Below, one piece after another: positions 19,061 through 29,425 of a stretch of DNA of 64,000 nucleotides. The stretch is from an uncultured Sphingomonadaceae bacterium (GTDB lineage: Bacteria > Pseudomonadota > Alphaproteobacteria > Sphingomonadales > Sphingomonadaceae). The stretch covers positions 186,001-250,000 of the forward strand of contig CANMFE010000001.1 in the NCBI GenBank assembly GCA_947497085.1, written 5' to 3'. Position numbers and translations under genes: made by a program. The notes under the pieces were generated by a model. It saw only the letters and a program-made list of their open reading frames with translations. It made no database searches and had not been told where the DNA came from. Each line of letters starts with the position of its first letter. Position 1 is the stretch's first letter.

Positions 19061-19366
19061 TTACCCCTTCATCCGGTTGATATCATCAACCGCAATCGTG
19101 CCGCGTCCGCGGAAATAGATCACCAGTATCGCAAGACCAATCGCCGCTTCACCGGCAGCAACCGTCAGCACGAACATCGCGAACACCTGTCCCACCATAT
19201 CACCCAGGAACGCGCTGAACGCGACCAGGTTGATATTCACCGCGAGCAGGATCAGCTCGATCGCCATCAGGATGATGATCACATTCTTGCGGTTCAGGAA
19301 AATGCCCAGCACGCCCATCACGAATAGGATGGAGCTCACCACTATATAATGCTCTATGCCGATCAT
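19061..19366 (-). CDS. nuoK: NADH-quinone oxidoreductase subunit K
   Basis: 101 residues, three membrane segments, as expected. The conserved membrane Glu residues of the E-channel are in [17 protein letters not shown] and [13 protein letters not shown]. Overlaps the nuoJ stop through ATGA (19363-19366). Confidence 0.97.
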   Translation of the reverse strand: MIGIEHYIVVSSILFVMGVLGIFLNRKNVIIILMAIELILLAVNINLVAFSAFLGDMVGQVFAMFVLTVAAGEAAIGLAILVIYFRGRGTIAVDDINRMKG

Positions 19367-19977
19367 AGTTCGACCCCCTTGCCCACTTCAGGCTGCATAT
19401 TGCGTGTTGCATCCTCGGGCCGCCGCGCGACCTGATCCGCCACTTTCTGCGGCCTGACACCGGCGCGCTTGCGGTTGGTGAGCACAATTGCCCCCACCAT
19501 AGCCACCAGCAGGATAATGCCCGCTGTTTCGAACAGGAAGATATATTTGGTGTAGAGCAGCTCGCCCACGGCCTCGATATTGCTTGCGCCTTCACGCGCC
19601 GGATTGACCGGCGCGTCCGCCAGCTCAATCTTGCCCGCACGATACGCGCCGATACCGAAAATCAGTTCGCAGACGAATATAATCGCCAGCAATATGCCAA
19701 GCGGTACGTTCTTCATGAAACCCGCGCGCAGCTCGGCAAAATCAATATCGAGCATCATCACCACAAACAGAAACAGCACTGCAACCGCGCCAACATAGAC
19801 AATCACCAGCAGCATCGCGATAAACTCCGCACCGACCAGCACCATCAGCCCCGCCGCGTTGAAAAACGCGAGGATCAGCCACAGCACGCTGTGCACCGGG
19901 TTGCGCGAAAAAATCGTGAACGCACCGCTGGCGATCAGCAGCGTGGCGAATAGATAGAATGTGAAAACCTGTATCAC
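19363..19977 (-). CDS. nuoJ: NADH-quinone oxidoreductase subunit J
   Basis: 204 residues, five membrane segments. The conserved third helix with its pi-bulge region is seen as [28 protein letters not shown] soluble C-terminal tail of about 35 residues ([20 protein letters not shown]) is typical of alphaproteobacterial NuoJ. Starts 34 bases after nuoI, the longest gap inside this part of the operon. Confidence 0.97.
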   Translation of the reverse strand: MIQVFTFYLFATLLIASGAFTIFSRNPVHSVLWLILAFFNAAGLMVLVGAEFIAMLLVIVYVGAVAVLFLFVVMMLDIDFAELRAGFMKNVPLGILLAIIFVCELIFGIGAYRAGKIELADAPVNPAREGASNIEAVGELLYTKYIFLFETAGIILLVAMVGAIVLTNRKRAGVRPQKVADQVARRPEDATRNMQPEVGKGVEL

Positions 19978-20011
19978 TATATTTCAAGCCCCATTGGATT
20001 CGTCACGCGCA

Positions 20012-20497
20012 TTACCGGTATGGTGCATCCGCTTCAAGGTTTGCCGCAATGGCACGTTCCCACTTATCCCCGTTCGCGAGCAGCTTCTGCTTGTCATAAA
20101 GCAGCTCTTCGCGGGTTTCGGTGGCATATTCGAAATTCGGTCCTTCGACCACGGCATCGACCGGGCATGCTTCCTGACAGAAGCCGCAGTAAATGCACTT
20201 GGTCATGTCAATGTCATAGCGCGTGGTGCGGCGCGAGCCATCCTCGCGCGGTTCCGCCTCAATGGTGATCGCCTGCGCAGGGCAGACCGCCTCGCACAGC
20301 TTGCAGGCGATGCAGCGTTCCTCCCCATTGGGATAGCGGCGCAGCGCATGCTCACCGCGAAACCGGGGGCTCAGCGGATTTTTCTCATGCGGATAGTTGA
20401 TCGTCACCTTGGGCTTGAAGAAATATTTCAGCGTCAGCGCATGCGCTTTCACAAATTCCCACAGGGTAAAGGCTTTGATGATCTGTGCAATATTCAT
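20012..20497 (-). CDS. nuoI: NADH-quinone oxidoreductase subunit I
   Basis: 161 residues from the ATG that overlaps the nuoH stop as ATGA (20494-20497); an ATG nine bases upstream is the alternative. Carries two [4Fe-4S] clusters: [16 protein letters not shown] and [20 protein letters not shown]. Peripheral-arm subunit that passes electrons from NuoG to NuoB. Confidence 0.97.
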   Translation of the reverse strand: MNIAQIIKAFTLWEFVKAHALTLKYFFKPKVTINYPHEKNPLSPRFRGEHALRRYPNGEERCIACKLCEAVCPAQAITIEAEPREDGSRRTTRYDIDMTKCIYCGFCQEACPVDAVVEGPNFEYATETREELLYDKQKLLANGDKWERAIAANLEADAPYR

Positions 20498-21546
20498 AGC
20501 GGCCACCCATTGTCTCTGATCATCACATACCCGCTCACGATCGCGACCCAGGCGAGTGAAAGCGGCAGGAAGATTTTCCAGCCCAGGCGCATCAGCTGGT
20601 CATAACGGTAGCGCGGTACGGTCGCCATGACCCAGCTGAAGATAAAGAAGAATATAAATATCTTGAGCAGAAGCCAGACAATGCCCGGCACGGCGTATAG
20701 CGGTTCCCAGTCAATCGGCGGCAGCCACCCACCCCAGAACAGGATCGCGTTCAATGCACACATCAGCAGGATATTGGCATATTCGCCGAGCCAGAACAGC
20801 GCGAAGCTCATCGAGCTATACTCGGTCTGATACCCGGCCACGAGCTCCGATTCCGCCTCGGTCAGGTCGAACGGATGCCGCGCGGTTTCCGCCATCGCGG
20901 AAATCAGGAACACAACCGCCATCGGAAACAGCAGCGGGTTAAGGCCATAGGCATTGACGATACCGCCAATATGCCCCTTTTGCGCCATGATGATATCGTT
21001 CAGGTTGAACGTCCCCGCCATCAGCACGACAGTTATCAGCGTGAAACCTATCGAGACTTCATAGGAAATCATCTGCGCCGCCGCGCGCATCGAAGAGAAA
21101 AACGGGTATTTCGAGTTGGATGCCCAGCCCGAGATCACCACACCGTAAACGCCCAGTGAACTAATCGCGAGAATGTAGAGCAGACCCACATTGATATTCG
21201 CGAGCACCGCCGTTTCGCTGAACGGAATGACCGCCCAGGCCGCGAGCGCCACGGTGAAAGTGATAATCGGCGCAATCAGGAAAAGCCCTTTATTGGCCGC
21301 GCTCGGGATAATTGTTTCCTGCAGAAACACCTTCAAGCCATCAGCAAAACTTTGCAGCAGCCCGAAAGGCCCCACCACATTGGGCCCGCGGCGCAGGTTG
21401 ATCGCCGCCCAGATCTTGCGGTCGGCATAGACAATCATCGCCACCGACAGCAGCAGCGGCAGCACGATCAGCAGGATGCCGGCAATGGTCGCGACAAACC
21501 ACGCCCATTCGTAGGTCATACCCAGGGATTGGAAAAATTCGGTCAT
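20494..21546 (-). CDS. nuoH: NADH-quinone oxidoreductase subunit H
   Basis: 350 residues, eight to nine membrane segments. Forms the quinone-binding cavity at the junction of the arms. Family blocks: [55 protein letters not shown], and [20 protein letters not shown]. Overlaps the nuoG stop as ATGA. Confidence 0.97.
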   Translation of the reverse strand: MTEFFQSLGMTYEWAWFVATIAGILLIVLPLLLSVAMIVYADRKIWAAINLRRGPNVVGPFGLLQSFADGLKVFLQETIIPSAANKGLFLIAPIITFTVALAAWAVIPFSETAVLANINVGLLYILAISSLGVYGVVISGWASNSKYPFFSSMRAAAQMISYEVSIGFTLITVVLMAGTFNLNDIIMAQKGHIGGIVNAYGLNPLLFPMAVVFLISAMAETARHPFDLTEAESELVAGYQTEYSSMSFALFWLGEYANILLMCALNAILFWGGWLPPIDWEPLYAVPGIVWLLLKIFIFFFIFSWVMATVPRYRYDQLMRLGWKIFLPLSLAWVAIVSGYVMIRDNGWPL

Positions 21547-23555
21547 TCCGCCGCCTCCAGCATATCATCCGCATGCAGCAGTTCTGCCGAACAACGCTGC
21601 ATCGTCGCGCTGGCGCGCGCGATCGAGTTTGTCAGGTAGAAATCCTTGATCGGATAGCTAAGCGCGCCTTCGCACTTGCTGTCCAGCTTGGGCGGTGCCC
21701 AGTCATAGCTGGCCAGCCCTTCATTGCCGAGCGCAGGCACAGCTTTGGTCATCGCCGCGCGGCATGCGTCAAAACTGTCAAACGGCAGCGTGTGGCCCAG
21801 CACATCGGACAGCGCCCGCAATATCGACCAGTCTTCGCGCGCATCGCCCGGCGCAAACACCGCCTTGTTCGAAAACTGCACGCGCCCTTCCAGATTGACG
21901 TACGTACCGTTCTTTTCAGGGTAAGCCGCCGCAGGCAGGATAACATCCGCCGCATGTGCGCCCGCATCGCCGTGATGGCCGATATAGACTTTAAAACTGC
22001 CTTTAAACTGGCTGTAATCCACCTCGTCCGCGCCCAGTGCGAACAGCAGCGCAGGTTTCGCCGCAACAATATCCGCAAGACCGCCTTTTTGCGCGTAACC
22101 GAGCATCAGTCCGCCCATGCGCGCGGCCGAGAAATGCAGCACGTTAAAGCCGTTCCAACCGTCACGGACCATCTTGAATTTGTCCGCCAGTTTGAGAGCC
22201 GCGCCATGCACGCCCTCCATGGCCAGAGCGCCGCCGCCCATGATGATCGCAGGTTTGTCCGCCCCTTTCAGCGCATCGGAGACAGCTTTTGGCAGCTTGC
22301 CGAGTACCTTCACATCCTCGCCCAGCCATTCGGCTTTATAGGTCAGATCGACCTCAGGGCCGATGGCGAAAACTTTCGCACCGCGCTTGATCGCCTTGCG
22401 GATGCGCGTGTTCACCAGCGGCGCTTCCCAGCGCAGGTTCGTGCCGATCAGCAGGATAGCATCGGCTTCCTCGATACCGTTCATCGTGCTGTTGAAATTG
22501 ACGGCTGCAAGGTTGCTGGTGTCATAGGCAAGGCCCGTCTGGCGGCCTTCGAGCATTTTCGAGCCCATGGCGGCGAGCAGCTCGCGCGCAGCAAACATGG
22601 TTTCGCAATCGACCATATCACCGGCAATAGCGGCCACGGACTTGCCCGCTTGCTTGGCGACCCTGGCAATCGCCTTGAACGCCTCATCCCAGCTTGCTTC
22701 AACCAGCTTGCCGCCTTTGCGCACAAATGGCTTGTCGAGCCGGCGGCGGACAAGGCCATCGACCATATAGCGGGTCTTGTCACTTGCCCATTCCTCGTTC
22801 ACATCATCATTGACGCGCGGCAGCACGCGCAGCACTTCCCTGCCCCGGCTGTCGAAACGGATATTGGTGCCGACCGCGTCGGACACATCAATGCCGAGCG
22901 TTTTCTTCAGCTCCCACGGACGCGCTTCAAACGCATAGGGTTTGGAGGTCAGCGCCCCCACCGGGCACAGGTCAATCACATTGCCCGATAGCTCGCTGTG
23001 CACCGCCTGTTCCAGATAGCTGGTAATCTGCATGCTTTCACCGCGACCAATCGCGCCAATTTCCTCGACACCGGCCACTTCCTCGGAAAAACGAACACAG
23101 CGGGTGCAATGGATGCAGCGGGTCATGACCGTTTTGACGATCGGTCCCATATATTTTTCGGTGACCGCGCGCTTGTTCTCTTCGAACCGCGAACCACCCC
23201 GGCCATAGGCAATCGCCTGGTCCTGCAGGTCACATTCGCCGCCCTGATCGCAGATCGGGCAGTCGAGCGGATGGTTGATAAGCAGGAATTCCATCACGCC
23301 TTCGCGCGCCTTTTTCACCATTTCGGTATCGGTGCGGATTTCCTGTCCTTCAGTCGCGGGCAGCGCGCAGCTTGCCTGTGGCTTGGGCGGTCCGGGCTTT
23401 ACCTCGACCAGGCACATGCGGCAATTGCCAGCGATGCTGAGGCGCTCATGATAACAGAAGCGCGGGATTTCCTTGCCCGCAAGCTCCGCCGCCTGCAGCA
23501 CGGTTGCGCCCTGCGGGACTTCCAGTTCTACGCCATCTACGGTGACTTTAGGCAT
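21543..23555 (-). CDS. nuoG: NADH-quinone oxidoreductase subunit G
   Basis: 670 residues. Iron-sulfur subunit of the NADH-oxidising arm. N-terminal [2Fe-2S] ferredoxin part ([19 protein letters not shown]), the His-Cys3 cluster region ([18 protein letters not shown]), and [13 protein letters not shown] with [15 protein letters not shown] for the [4Fe-4S] site, followed by a molybdopterin-oxidoreductase-like fold lacking cofactor. Its ATG overlaps the stop of the inserted 122-residue gene as TAATG. Confidence 0.97.
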   Translation of the reverse strand: MPKVTVDGVELEVPQGATVLQAAELAGKEIPRFCYHERLSIAGNCRMCLVEVKPGPPKPQASCALPATEGQEIRTDTEMVKKAREGVMEFLLINHPLDCPICDQGGECDLQDQAIAYGRGGSRFEENKRAVTEKYMGPIVKTVMTRCIHCTRCVRFSEEVAGVEEIGAIGRGESMQITSYLEQAVHSELSGNVIDLCPVGALTSKPYAFEARPWELKKTLGIDVSDAVGTNIRFDSRGREVLRVLPRVNDDVNEEWASDKTRYMVDGLVRRRLDKPFVRKGGKLVEASWDEAFKAIARVAKQAGKSVAAIAGDMVDCETMFAARELLAAMGSKMLEGRQTGLAYDTSNLAAVNFNSTMNGIEEADAILLIGTNLRWEAPLVNTRIRKAIKRGAKVFAIGPEVDLTYKAEWLGEDVKVLGKLPKAVSDALKGADKPAIIMGGGALAMEGVHGAALKLADKFKMVRDGWNGFNVLHFSAARMGGLMLGYAQKGGLADIVAAKPALLFALGADEVDYSQFKGSFKVYIGHHGDAGAHAADVILPAAAYPEKNGTYVNLEGRVQFSNKAVFAPGDAREDWSILRALSDVLGHTLPFDSFDACRAAMTKAVPALGNEGLASYDWAPPKLDSKCEGALSYPIKDFYLTNSIARASATMQRCSAELLHADDMLEAAE

Positions 23556-23923
23556 TACTCAGCCCCTCCGATAGGTTCAAGATGATGGCGCAAAGCAAAC
23601 ATCAGCAAAGCAGGAATACCAAATACACCCGCCATTAATGCGGCAAGTACAAAAATATCAGTGATTGCGGTATGATTTTTAATTCCAAAAAAAATTACAC
23701 TAAACATTAAAACAATCACACCTGCAGCATACAGTAAAAAAGACCAGTACTTATGAAGTATCAGGCCAATGCCACTGGCTAACATCCAAGCTGACATCAA
23801 GCCAGTAAATGGGGTTCTTTCTGCTACTCCTCCGTCAGTATTTGGTGAAGGTGACATAAAATAGACTATGCCAGCCAAAGCGAGACACACGCCAATACCG
23901 ATTAGAAGCTTGGATTTTTTCAT
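23555..23923 (-). CDS. Small membrane protein inserted between nuoF and nuoG
   Basis: 122 residues with four predicted membrane segments (about 5-23, 42-58, 61-80, 90-112) and a basic start (MKKSKLLIG). I do not recognise it and it is not a complex I subunit. It overlaps both neighbours by TAATG, so it is translationally coupled to nuoF before it and nuoG after it. The DNA is clearly richer in A/T than the flanking nuo genes (runs such as AAAAAAAATT near 23690), which suggests a later insertion or weak selection. It may be a passenger, or an assembly or accessory factor. Confidence 0.65.
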   Translation of the reverse strand: MKKSKLLIGIGVCLALAGIVYFMSPSPNTDGGVAERTPFTGLMSAWMLASGIGLILHKYWSFLLYAAGVIVLMFSVIFFGIKNHTAITDIFVLAALMAGVFGIPALLMFALRHHLEPIGGAE

Positions 23924-25251
23924 TATTCCGCCGCCTCCATGATTTCTTCATTGTCGCCCTGACGTTCGCGGATGCGGCGTTCCATTTCGGGGCGGAAGTG
24001 GCGGATCAGGCCCTGGATAGGCCAGGCCGCGGCGTCACCGAGCGCACAGATTGTGTGGCCCTCAACCTGCTTCGTCACTTCATACAAAGTATCAATATCT
24101 TCGATTTCGGCATTACCATCACGCATTTTTTCCATCACGCGCCACATCCAACCCGTGCCTTCACGGCAAGGTGTGCATTGGCCGCAGCTTTCGTGTTTGT
24201 AGAAATAGCTGAGACGGGAAATCGCACGGACGATATCGGTGGATTTGTCCATCACGATCACCGCCGCCGTGCCAAGGCCTGAGCCAACGTCTTTCAGACC
24301 GTCAAAGTCCATCGGTGCGTCCATAATCTGTTCAGCGGGAACGAGCGGAACGGAAGAACCACCGGGGATGACCGCCAGCAGGTTATCCCACCCGCCGGTA
24401 ATGCCGCCGCAATGCTTTTCGATCATGTCCTTGAATGGGATCGACATGGCTTCCTCGAACACAGCCGGTTTTTCAACATGGCCCGATACCTGGAACAGTT
24501 TCGTGCCATGGTTGTTTTCGCGGCCAAAGCTTGCGAACCAGGCCCCGCTGCGACGCATGATGGTCGGTACAACCGCGATGGATTCCACATTGTTGACCGT
24601 GGTCGGACAGCCATACAGGCCTGCGCCGGCAGGAAATGGCGGTTTCAGCCGCGGTTGGCCCTTCTTGCCTTCCAGGCTTTCGATCATCGCGGTTTCTTCG
24701 CCGCAGATATAGGCGCCCGCGCCGCGGTGCACGAATACATCGAAATCATAGCCGGAGCCGGCAGCATTCTTGCCAACCAACCCTTCATCATAGGCCTCGG
24801 CCACCGCCTTTTCGAGCGCAATGGCTTCGGCAATATATTCGCCGCGAATATAGATATAGGCCGCCCGTGCGCGCATAGCGAACCCCGCCACCAATGCGCC
24901 TTCGATCAGCTTATGCGGATCCCCGCGCATGATTTCACGGTCCTTGCATGAGCCAGGCTCAGATTCATCAGCGTTGATGACCAGAAAGCTAGGCCGCGGA
25001 TTGCCGTGCATATCCTTGGGTGCTTCCTTGGGCATGAAGGACCATTTCAGGCCGGTTGGAAACCCTGCCCCGCCGCGGCCACGCAGGCCGGATGCCTTGA
25101 TTTCCTCGATAATCTTGTCGTTGCCAAGTGCGATCAGGTCCTTGGTATTGTCCCAGTCCCCGCGCGCCTGCGCCGCTTTCAGGTCAGGTGACTGAAAGCC
25201 ATAGACATTTGTAAAGATGCGGTCTTTGTCCTGTAGGAAGTCAAAGCTCAT
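23923..25251 (-). CDS. nuoF: NADH-quinone oxidoreductase subunit F
   Basis: 442 residues from the ATG at 25251, which overlaps the stop of the small upstream gene as ATGA; the longer frame further upstream is an antisense-like shadow of the smaller gene. Binds NADH and [21 protein letters not shown] (NADH), the FMN loop [15 protein letters not shown], and the [4Fe-4S] Cys set [16 protein letters not shown] plus [11 protein letters not shown]. Confidence 0.97.
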   Translation of the reverse strand: MSFDFLQDKDRIFTNVYGFQSPDLKAAQARGDWDNTKDLIALGNDKIIEEIKASGLRGRGGAGFPTGLKWSFMPKEAPKDMHGNPRPSFLVINADESEPGSCKDREIMRGDPHKLIEGALVAGFAMRARAAYIYIRGEYIAEAIALEKAVAEAYDEGLVGKNAAGSGYDFDVFVHRGAGAYICGEETAMIESLEGKKGQPRLKPPFPAGAGLYGCPTTVNNVESIAVVPTIMRRSGAWFASFGRENNHGTKLFQVSGHVEKPAVFEEAMSIPFKDMIEKHCGGITGGWDNLLAVIPGGSSVPLVPAEQIMDAPMDFDGLKDVGSGLGTAAVIVMDKSTDIVRAISRLSYFYKHESCGQCTPCREGTGWMWRVMEKMRDGNAEIEDIDTLYEVTKQVEGHTICALGDAAAWPIQGLIRHFRPEMERRIRERQGDNEEIMEAAE

Positions 25252-25397
25252 AAACTGCCTCCGCCCATGGTGAACCACAGCGCTGCAGCGATCGCGATTG
25301 CCGCGATAATGCCCACGGTTTTCAGGATGCCGGTCAGCACCTTGAACGCGATAAACAGCAGAATAAGGCCGATAATGACCGGCAGCAGCGATTCCAT
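25248..25397 (-). CDS. 49-residue membrane peptide between nuoE and nuoF
   Basis: A previously easy-to-miss frame: ATG at 25397 shares a base with the nuoE stop (TAATG) and its TGA overlaps the nuoF start (ATGA). The peptide is almost wholly hydrophobic, with one or two helices ([18 protein letters not shown] and [19 protein letters not shown]), ending in Gly-rich GGGSL. Perfect packing between two coupled genes is good evidence that it is translated. Function unknown; no complex I core subunit matches. Confidence is for being a real gene. Confidence 0.7.
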   Translation of the reverse strand: MESLLPVIIGLILLFIAFKVLTGILKTVGIIAAIAIAAALWFTMGGGSL

Positions 25398-26062
25398 TAC
25401 CATTCCCCCCGGTAATCATGGTTTGTATCGACCATTTCCTTGAGCACCACTGGCCCACCTTCAGGCTCGCTGGTCTTGCGGCCCGTCTGCGACCCCGGCG
25501 TCACTTCACGGCCCGCCGCTAGTTCTTCCAGGATCTTGGTGGTGATATCATAGTCCAGATCCTCGAAATTATCGTCGTTGATCTGCACCATCGGTGCGTT
25601 GGAGCAGTTGCCCATGCATTCGACTTCAGTCAGCGTAAACAGGCCGTCGGGTGTGGTTTTCCCCTTGACCATGCCCTTGTTCTTGCATGCCGCCATGACG
25701 TCATCCGACCCGCGCAGCATGCACGGCGTGGTGCCGCACACCTGCACATGATATTTGCCCACGGGCGCAAGGTTGTACATGGTGTAAAAGCTCGCGACTT
25801 CATATGCGCGCATATAGGGCATGTCGAGATAAGCCGCGACATATTCTATCACCGGCACGGGCAGCCAGCCCTGCGTATCGGTATCCGCCCCCACCTGACG
25901 CTGCGCCAGATCAAGCAATGGCATCACCGCACTGCGCTGCCGCCCCTCGGGATAGCGCGCAACATACATTTTCGCCTTCGCGTCATTCTCGGGCGTAAAG
26001 GCAAAGCCGCCCCACTTCGCACGGACTTCGATTTCGTCAGGGATATTGGGTGTGTCAGCCAT
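25397..26062 (-). CDS. nuoE: NADH-quinone oxidoreductase subunit E
   Basis: 221 residues from the ATG at 26062 (an upstream ATG at 26092 would add ten residues and overlap the preceding gene more). Thioredoxin-like [2Fe-2S] subunit. Cluster ligands in [12 protein letters not shown] and [17 protein letters not shown]. The C-terminal extension beyond residue ~170 ([20 protein letters not shown]) is typical of alphaproteobacteria. Overlaps the upstream 69-residue gene by eight bases. Confidence 0.96.
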   Translation of the reverse strand: MADTPNIPDEIEVRAKWGGFAFTPENDAKAKMYVARYPEGRQRSAVMPLLDLAQRQVGADTDTQGWLPVPVIEYVAAYLDMPYMRAYEVASFYTMYNLAPVGKYHVQVCGTTPCMLRGSDDVMAACKNKGMVKGKTTPDGLFTLTEVECMGNCSNAPMVQINDDNFEDLDYDITTKILEELAAGREVTPGSQTGRKTSEPEGGPVVLKEMVDTNHDYRGEW

Positions 26063-26264
26063 TCGACGTCGCCCTTTTGGGATGTTTTCCATTCATTTTA
26101 ACCCAAAACTCCCTAATTAGTGCAGCAGGAAGTACCGCTGTGCTCATCAATGCCCAATGACCTATATCCAGCGTACCACCGCGAAAATATCCCCACAAAA
26201 CAGCCCCAGTAAAAAAGACGCAATAGAGCACTAATACCCGGCTCAAGAATAAGCGGAGGCTCAT
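26055..26264 (-). CDS. 69-residue membrane protein between nuoD and nuoE
   Basis: 69 residues; one strong membrane segment (about 7-26, [21 protein letters not shown]) and a second, weaker one (38-52), then a basic tail ([14 protein letters not shown]). It overlaps nuoD by ATGA and nuoE by eight bases. Like the 122-residue gene, its DNA is more A/T rich than nuoD or nuoE. Not a recognised complex I subunit. Unknown function. Confidence 0.6.
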   Translation of the reverse strand: MSLRLFLSRVLVLYCVFFTGAVLWGYFRGGTLDIGHWALMSTAVLPAALIREFWVKMNGKHPKRATSNG

Positions 26265-27493
26265 CGGTCACACTCCCCGAACACAACGTCGATCGCGCCC
26301 AATATGGCGGTCGCGTCGGGCAGCATATGGCCCTTGCACATAAAATCCATCGCCTGAAGGTGGCTAAACGCGGTCGGACGGATCTTGCAGCGGTATGGCT
26401 TGTTGCTGCCATCGCTGACCAGATAGACGCCAAATTCGCCTTTCGGGCTTTCGGTGGCGACATAGACTTCGCCTGCTGGGACGTGGAAACCCTCTGTATA
26501 CAGCTTGAAGTGGTGGATCAGCGCTTCCATCGACTGCTTCATTTCACCGCGCTTGGGCGGCACGACTTTACGGTCAGTGGAAGCAATCGGGCCTTCGGGC
26601 ATTTCATTCAGGCACTGGCGCATGATACGCGCGGATTGACGCACTTCCTCTACCCGGATCATGAAACGGTCATAGCAGTCGCCCTTGGTGCCGACGGGAA
26701 TGTCAAATTCCATCCGGTCATAGACATCATAGGGCTGCGACTTGCGCAGGTCCCATGCGATCCCGCTGCCGCGGATCATCGGGCCGGAAAAGCCCCATTT
26801 GATCGCGTCTTCCTTGCTCACAGTCGCGATATCGACATTGCGCTGTTTGAAAATGCGGTTGTCGACGACCAGGCTCATCGCATCCTCGAACAGTTTCGGG
26901 AATGTATCGAGCCAGTCGGCGAGATCCGTGAGCAGTTTCAGCGGCACGTCCTGATGCACACCGCCGGGACGGAACCAAGCGCTGTGCATGCGCGCGCCCG
27001 ATGCACGTTCGAAGAAATTGAGGCAGTCCTCGCGGATTTCAAACACCCACAGGTTCGGTGTCATTGCGCCCACATCCATGACGTGCGCGCCAATATTGAG
27101 CATATGGTTGCAGATGCGCGTCAGCTCGGCAAACAGCACGCGCAGATATTGCGCGCGCAGCGGCACTTCCAGATCAAGCAGTTTCTCAATCGCCAGCACA
27201 TAGCTATATTCCTGCGCCAGCGGTGAACAGTAATCGAGCCGGTCAAAATAGGGCAAGGCCTGCAGGTACGTCTTGTGCTCGATCAGTTTTTCGGTGCCGC
27301 GGTGGAGCAGACCAACATGCGGGTCAATCCGTTCGATAATCTCGCCGTCCAGCTCCATAACCATGCGCAGCACGCCGTGCGCCGCAGGGTGTTGCGGGCC
27401 GAAATTGATCGTGTAATTCTGGATTTCCGTATCACCAACCGTTGGGTCAGCGGCGTCGGTTTCACCCAGTGCTTCCTCGAGATAATCAGCCAT
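26261..27493 (-). CDS. nuoD: NADH-quinone oxidoreductase subunit D
   Basis: 410 residues. Lines the quinone-reduction site together with NuoB. Family blocks: [21 protein letters not shown] (the loop with the quinone-site His), [30 protein letters not shown], and the C-terminal [39 protein letters not shown]. Shares one base with the nuoC stop. Confidence 0.98.
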   Translation of the reverse strand: MADYLEEALGETDAADPTVGDTEIQNYTINFGPQHPAAHGVLRMVMELDGEIIERIDPHVGLLHRGTEKLIEHKTYLQALPYFDRLDYCSPLAQEYSYVLAIEKLLDLEVPLRAQYLRVLFAELTRICNHMLNIGAHVMDVGAMTPNLWVFEIREDCLNFFERASGARMHSAWFRPGGVHQDVPLKLLTDLADWLDTFPKLFEDAMSLVVDNRIFKQRNVDIATVSKEDAIKWGFSGPMIRGSGIAWDLRKSQPYDVYDRMEFDIPVGTKGDCYDRFMIRVEEVRQSARIMRQCLNEMPEGPIASTDRKVVPPKRGEMKQSMEALIHHFKLYTEGFHVPAGEVYVATESPKGEFGVYLVSDGSNKPYRCKIRPTAFSHLQAMDFMCKGHMLPDATAILGAIDVVFGECDR

Positions 27494-28386
27494 TATGCTT
27501 TATCTCCGTCTTTTTTCTTAGCGGCCTTTTTGGCAGACGCTTTTTTAGGAGTCGCTTTCTTTGCAGCAGGCTTCTTTGCCGCTCCCTTTTTTACAGAAGC
27601 CTTTTTGGCCGTGCCGGATTTGGTGCGCTTGGGTGCAGGTTTTTTGGCCTTCACGTCATCCTGCGCCGGGCTGCCTTCGGTTTCCTTTTCGGCAGCGGCC
27701 TTGTTGGCTTTTTTGCCCGCGCCTGTATCCGCCGGTTTTTCCGTGGTTTTCGGTTTATCTACGCTCGGCGCCCCGGCATCCACTTTTTCATCACCGGGCA
27801 GCACATAATCCGCGCCTTCCCATGGTGACATAAAATCAAAACTGCGGAAATCCTGTGCCAGTTTTACCGGCTCATAGATTACGCGCTTATGTTCCTCGCT
27901 ATAGCGCATTTCGACATGGCCAGTGAGCGGAAAGTCCTTGCGGAAGGGATGGCCACGAAAGCCATAATCGGTGAGAATGCGGCGCAGATCCGGGTTGCCC
28001 GCGAACAGCACACCGTACAGGTCATAGACCTCGCGCTCCAGCCATCCGGCTACCGGCCACAAATGCGTCACAGTGGGTACAGGCGTATCTTCATCGGTGC
28101 TGACCTTGACCATGATGCGATGGTTCTTGGTAAGGCTGAGCAACATGTAAACGATTTCGAACCGCTCGGCCCGCTCGGGATAATCGGCACCGGCGATTTC
28201 CATCAGCTGCTGGTATTCGTGCTCGTCGCGCAAGAGCTGCAATGCCGCGGCAATGCCATCACGCTGCACGGTGAAGCTGATCTCGTCATGCGCCTCAACC
28301 GTATCGATAAGCATCGCGCCAAGCGCCGCGCCCAACTTAGCCGCGACACCGTCATTGCTTGCGATCTTCGGTGCTGAATGTCCCAT
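27493..28386 (-). CDS. nuoC: NADH-quinone oxidoreductase subunit C with a histone-like basic tail
   Basis: 297 residues from the ATG at 28386, one base after the nuoB stop. Residues 1-205 are standard NuoC ([64 protein letters not shown]). Beyond ~205 a low-complexity tail of about 90 residues follows, rich in Lys, Ala and Pro (repeats like AKKP, KKAT, KKAS), much like the C-terminal domains of histone H1 or AlgP-type proteins. A normal NuoC stops near residue 200-210. The tail could bind nucleic acid or acidic lipid, or be a repeat-expansion product. Confidence 0.96.
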   Translation of the reverse strand: MGHSAPKIASNDGVAAKLGAALGAMLIDTVEAHDEISFTVQRDGIAAALQLLRDEHEYQQLMEIAGADYPERAERFEIVYMLLSLTKNHRIMVKVSTDEDTPVPTVTHLWPVAGWLEREVYDLYGVLFAGNPDLRRILTDYGFRGHPFRKDFPLTGHVEMRYSEEHKRVIYEPVKLAQDFRSFDFMSPWEGADYVLPGDEKVDAGAPSVDKPKTTEKPADTGAGKKANKAAAEKETEGSPAQDDVKAKKPAPKRTKSGTAKKASVKKGAAKKPAAKKATPKKASAKKAAKKKDGDKA

Positions 28387-28387
28387 A

Positions 28388-28951
28388 TTACCGTTCAATC
28401 GTTCCTGTCCGGCGGATTTTCCGCTGGAGCTGCATCACGCCGTAAAGCAGCGCTTCGGCAGTGGGCGGGCATCCGGGCACGTAAATGTCAACCGGGACAA
28501 TCCGGTCACAGCCGCGAACCACCGAATAGCTATAATGATAATAGCCGCCGCCATTGGCGCAGCTGCCCATCGAAATCACATATTTCGGTTCCGACATCTG
28601 GTCATACACGCGGCGCAGCGCCGGTGCCATTTTATTGCACAGCGTACCTGCCACAATCATCACGTCCGACTGGCGCGGGCTGGCACGCGGTGCGACGCCA
28701 AACCGCTCCATATCATAACGCGGCATGTTCACATGAATCATTTCCACCGCGCAGCATGCCAGACCAAATGTCATCCACCATAGCGACCCCGTGCGGGCCC
28801 AGGCAAACAGGTCTTCGGTGGAGGTGACAAGGAAGCCCTTGTCATTCACCTCTGCATTCAGATCATTGAAAAACGCCTGCTCGGGCGGTGTGCCTTCCGG
28901 CGGCATGTCGGCCATGGTCGCGGGCTGGATAAGTGAATTATTGCTGCTCAT
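28388..28951 (-). CDS. nuoB: NADH-quinone oxidoreductase subunit B
   Basis: 187 residues. Holds cluster N2, the last electron carrier before quinone: ligands in [27 protein letters not shown] and [20 protein letters not shown]. Starts three bases after the nuoA stop. Confidence 0.98.
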   Translation of the reverse strand: MSSNNSLIQPATMADMPPEGTPPEQAFFNDLNAEVNDKGFLVTSTEDLFAWARTGSLWWMTFGLACCAVEMIHVNMPRYDMERFGVAPRASPRQSDVMIVAGTLCNKMAPALRRVYDQMSEPKYVISMGSCANGGGYYHYSYSVVRGCDRIVPVDIYVPGCPPTAEALLYGVMQLQRKIRRTGTIER

Positions 28952-28954
28952 GAT

Positions 28955-29329
28955 CTACTCCCAATCCAGCGCGCCCATTTTCCATTCATAGATCAGGCCT
29001 ATGGCAAGTATACCCAGGAACATCATCATCGCCCCCCAGCCCAGCCAGCCTGTATGATCCAGACTCACGGCCCAGGGAAACAGGAACGCGGCCTCCAGAT
29101 CAAATATGATGAATGAAATGGCGACCAGGTAAAAGCGCACGTCAAACTGGCTGCGTGCATCCTCAAACGCGGGGAAGCCGCATTCATATTCGGTCAGCTT
29201 GTTCACGGTCGGTTTGTGCGTCCCGGTCAGGCGCGAAACACCCATAGGCAGGAAGACAAAGGCAACGGAGAGAATAAGGGCGATACCAAGAAAGAGAAGG
29301 ATTGGCAGATATTGTGAAAGATCGGTCAA
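28955..29329 (-). CDS. nuoA: NADH-quinone oxidoreductase subunit A (TTG start)
   Basis: 124 residues, three membrane segments. Family block [42 protein letters not shown]. First gene of the operon. I chose TTG at 29329 because a strong AGGAAGG (29337-29343) lies seven bases upstream and the protein then begins directly before the first membrane helix, as in relatives; the longer ATG start at 29407 lacks such a site. Confidence 0.95.
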   Translation of the reverse strand: MTDLSQYLPILLFLGIALILSVAFVFLPMGVSRLTGTHKPTVNKLTEYECGFPAFEDARSQFDVRFYLVAISFIIFDLEAAFLFPWAVSLDHTGWLGWGAMMMFLGILAIGLIYEWKMGALDWE

Positions 29330-29336
29330 ATCATTT

Positions 29337-29343
29337 CCTTCCT
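29337..29343 (-). promoter_or_regulatory. Strong ribosome binding site of nuoA
   Basis: AGGAAGG on the reverse strand, seven bases before TTG 29329. It decides the nuoA start and shows that translation of the complex I operon begins at a non-ATG codon with a compensating strong site. Confidence 0.75.
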
Positions 29344-29425
29344 GACCTTGTAAAGAATCCACGTGTAAATCAGCTCCGCTTCTAAGCATGTAGGCGCATG
29401 CAAGCAAGTGTCTGGCCGTGTTTTT

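Noticed and set aside
21573..22991. 472-codon forward frame opposite nuoG
   Set aside because: Antisense shadow of nuoG; composition and lack of a start site are against it.
25252..25458. N-terminal extension of NuoF by 69 residues
   Set aside because: It runs antisense-like through the small nuoE-nuoF gene and has no similarity to NuoF starts; the ATG at 25251 overlaps the small gene as ATGA.
26327..27226. 299-codon forward frame opposite nuoD
   Set aside because: Antisense of a highly conserved gene; no family signal.
27493..27780. Separate DNA-binding gene in the NuoC tail
   Set aside because: No stop or good start between the NuoC core and the tail; it is one continuous frame.
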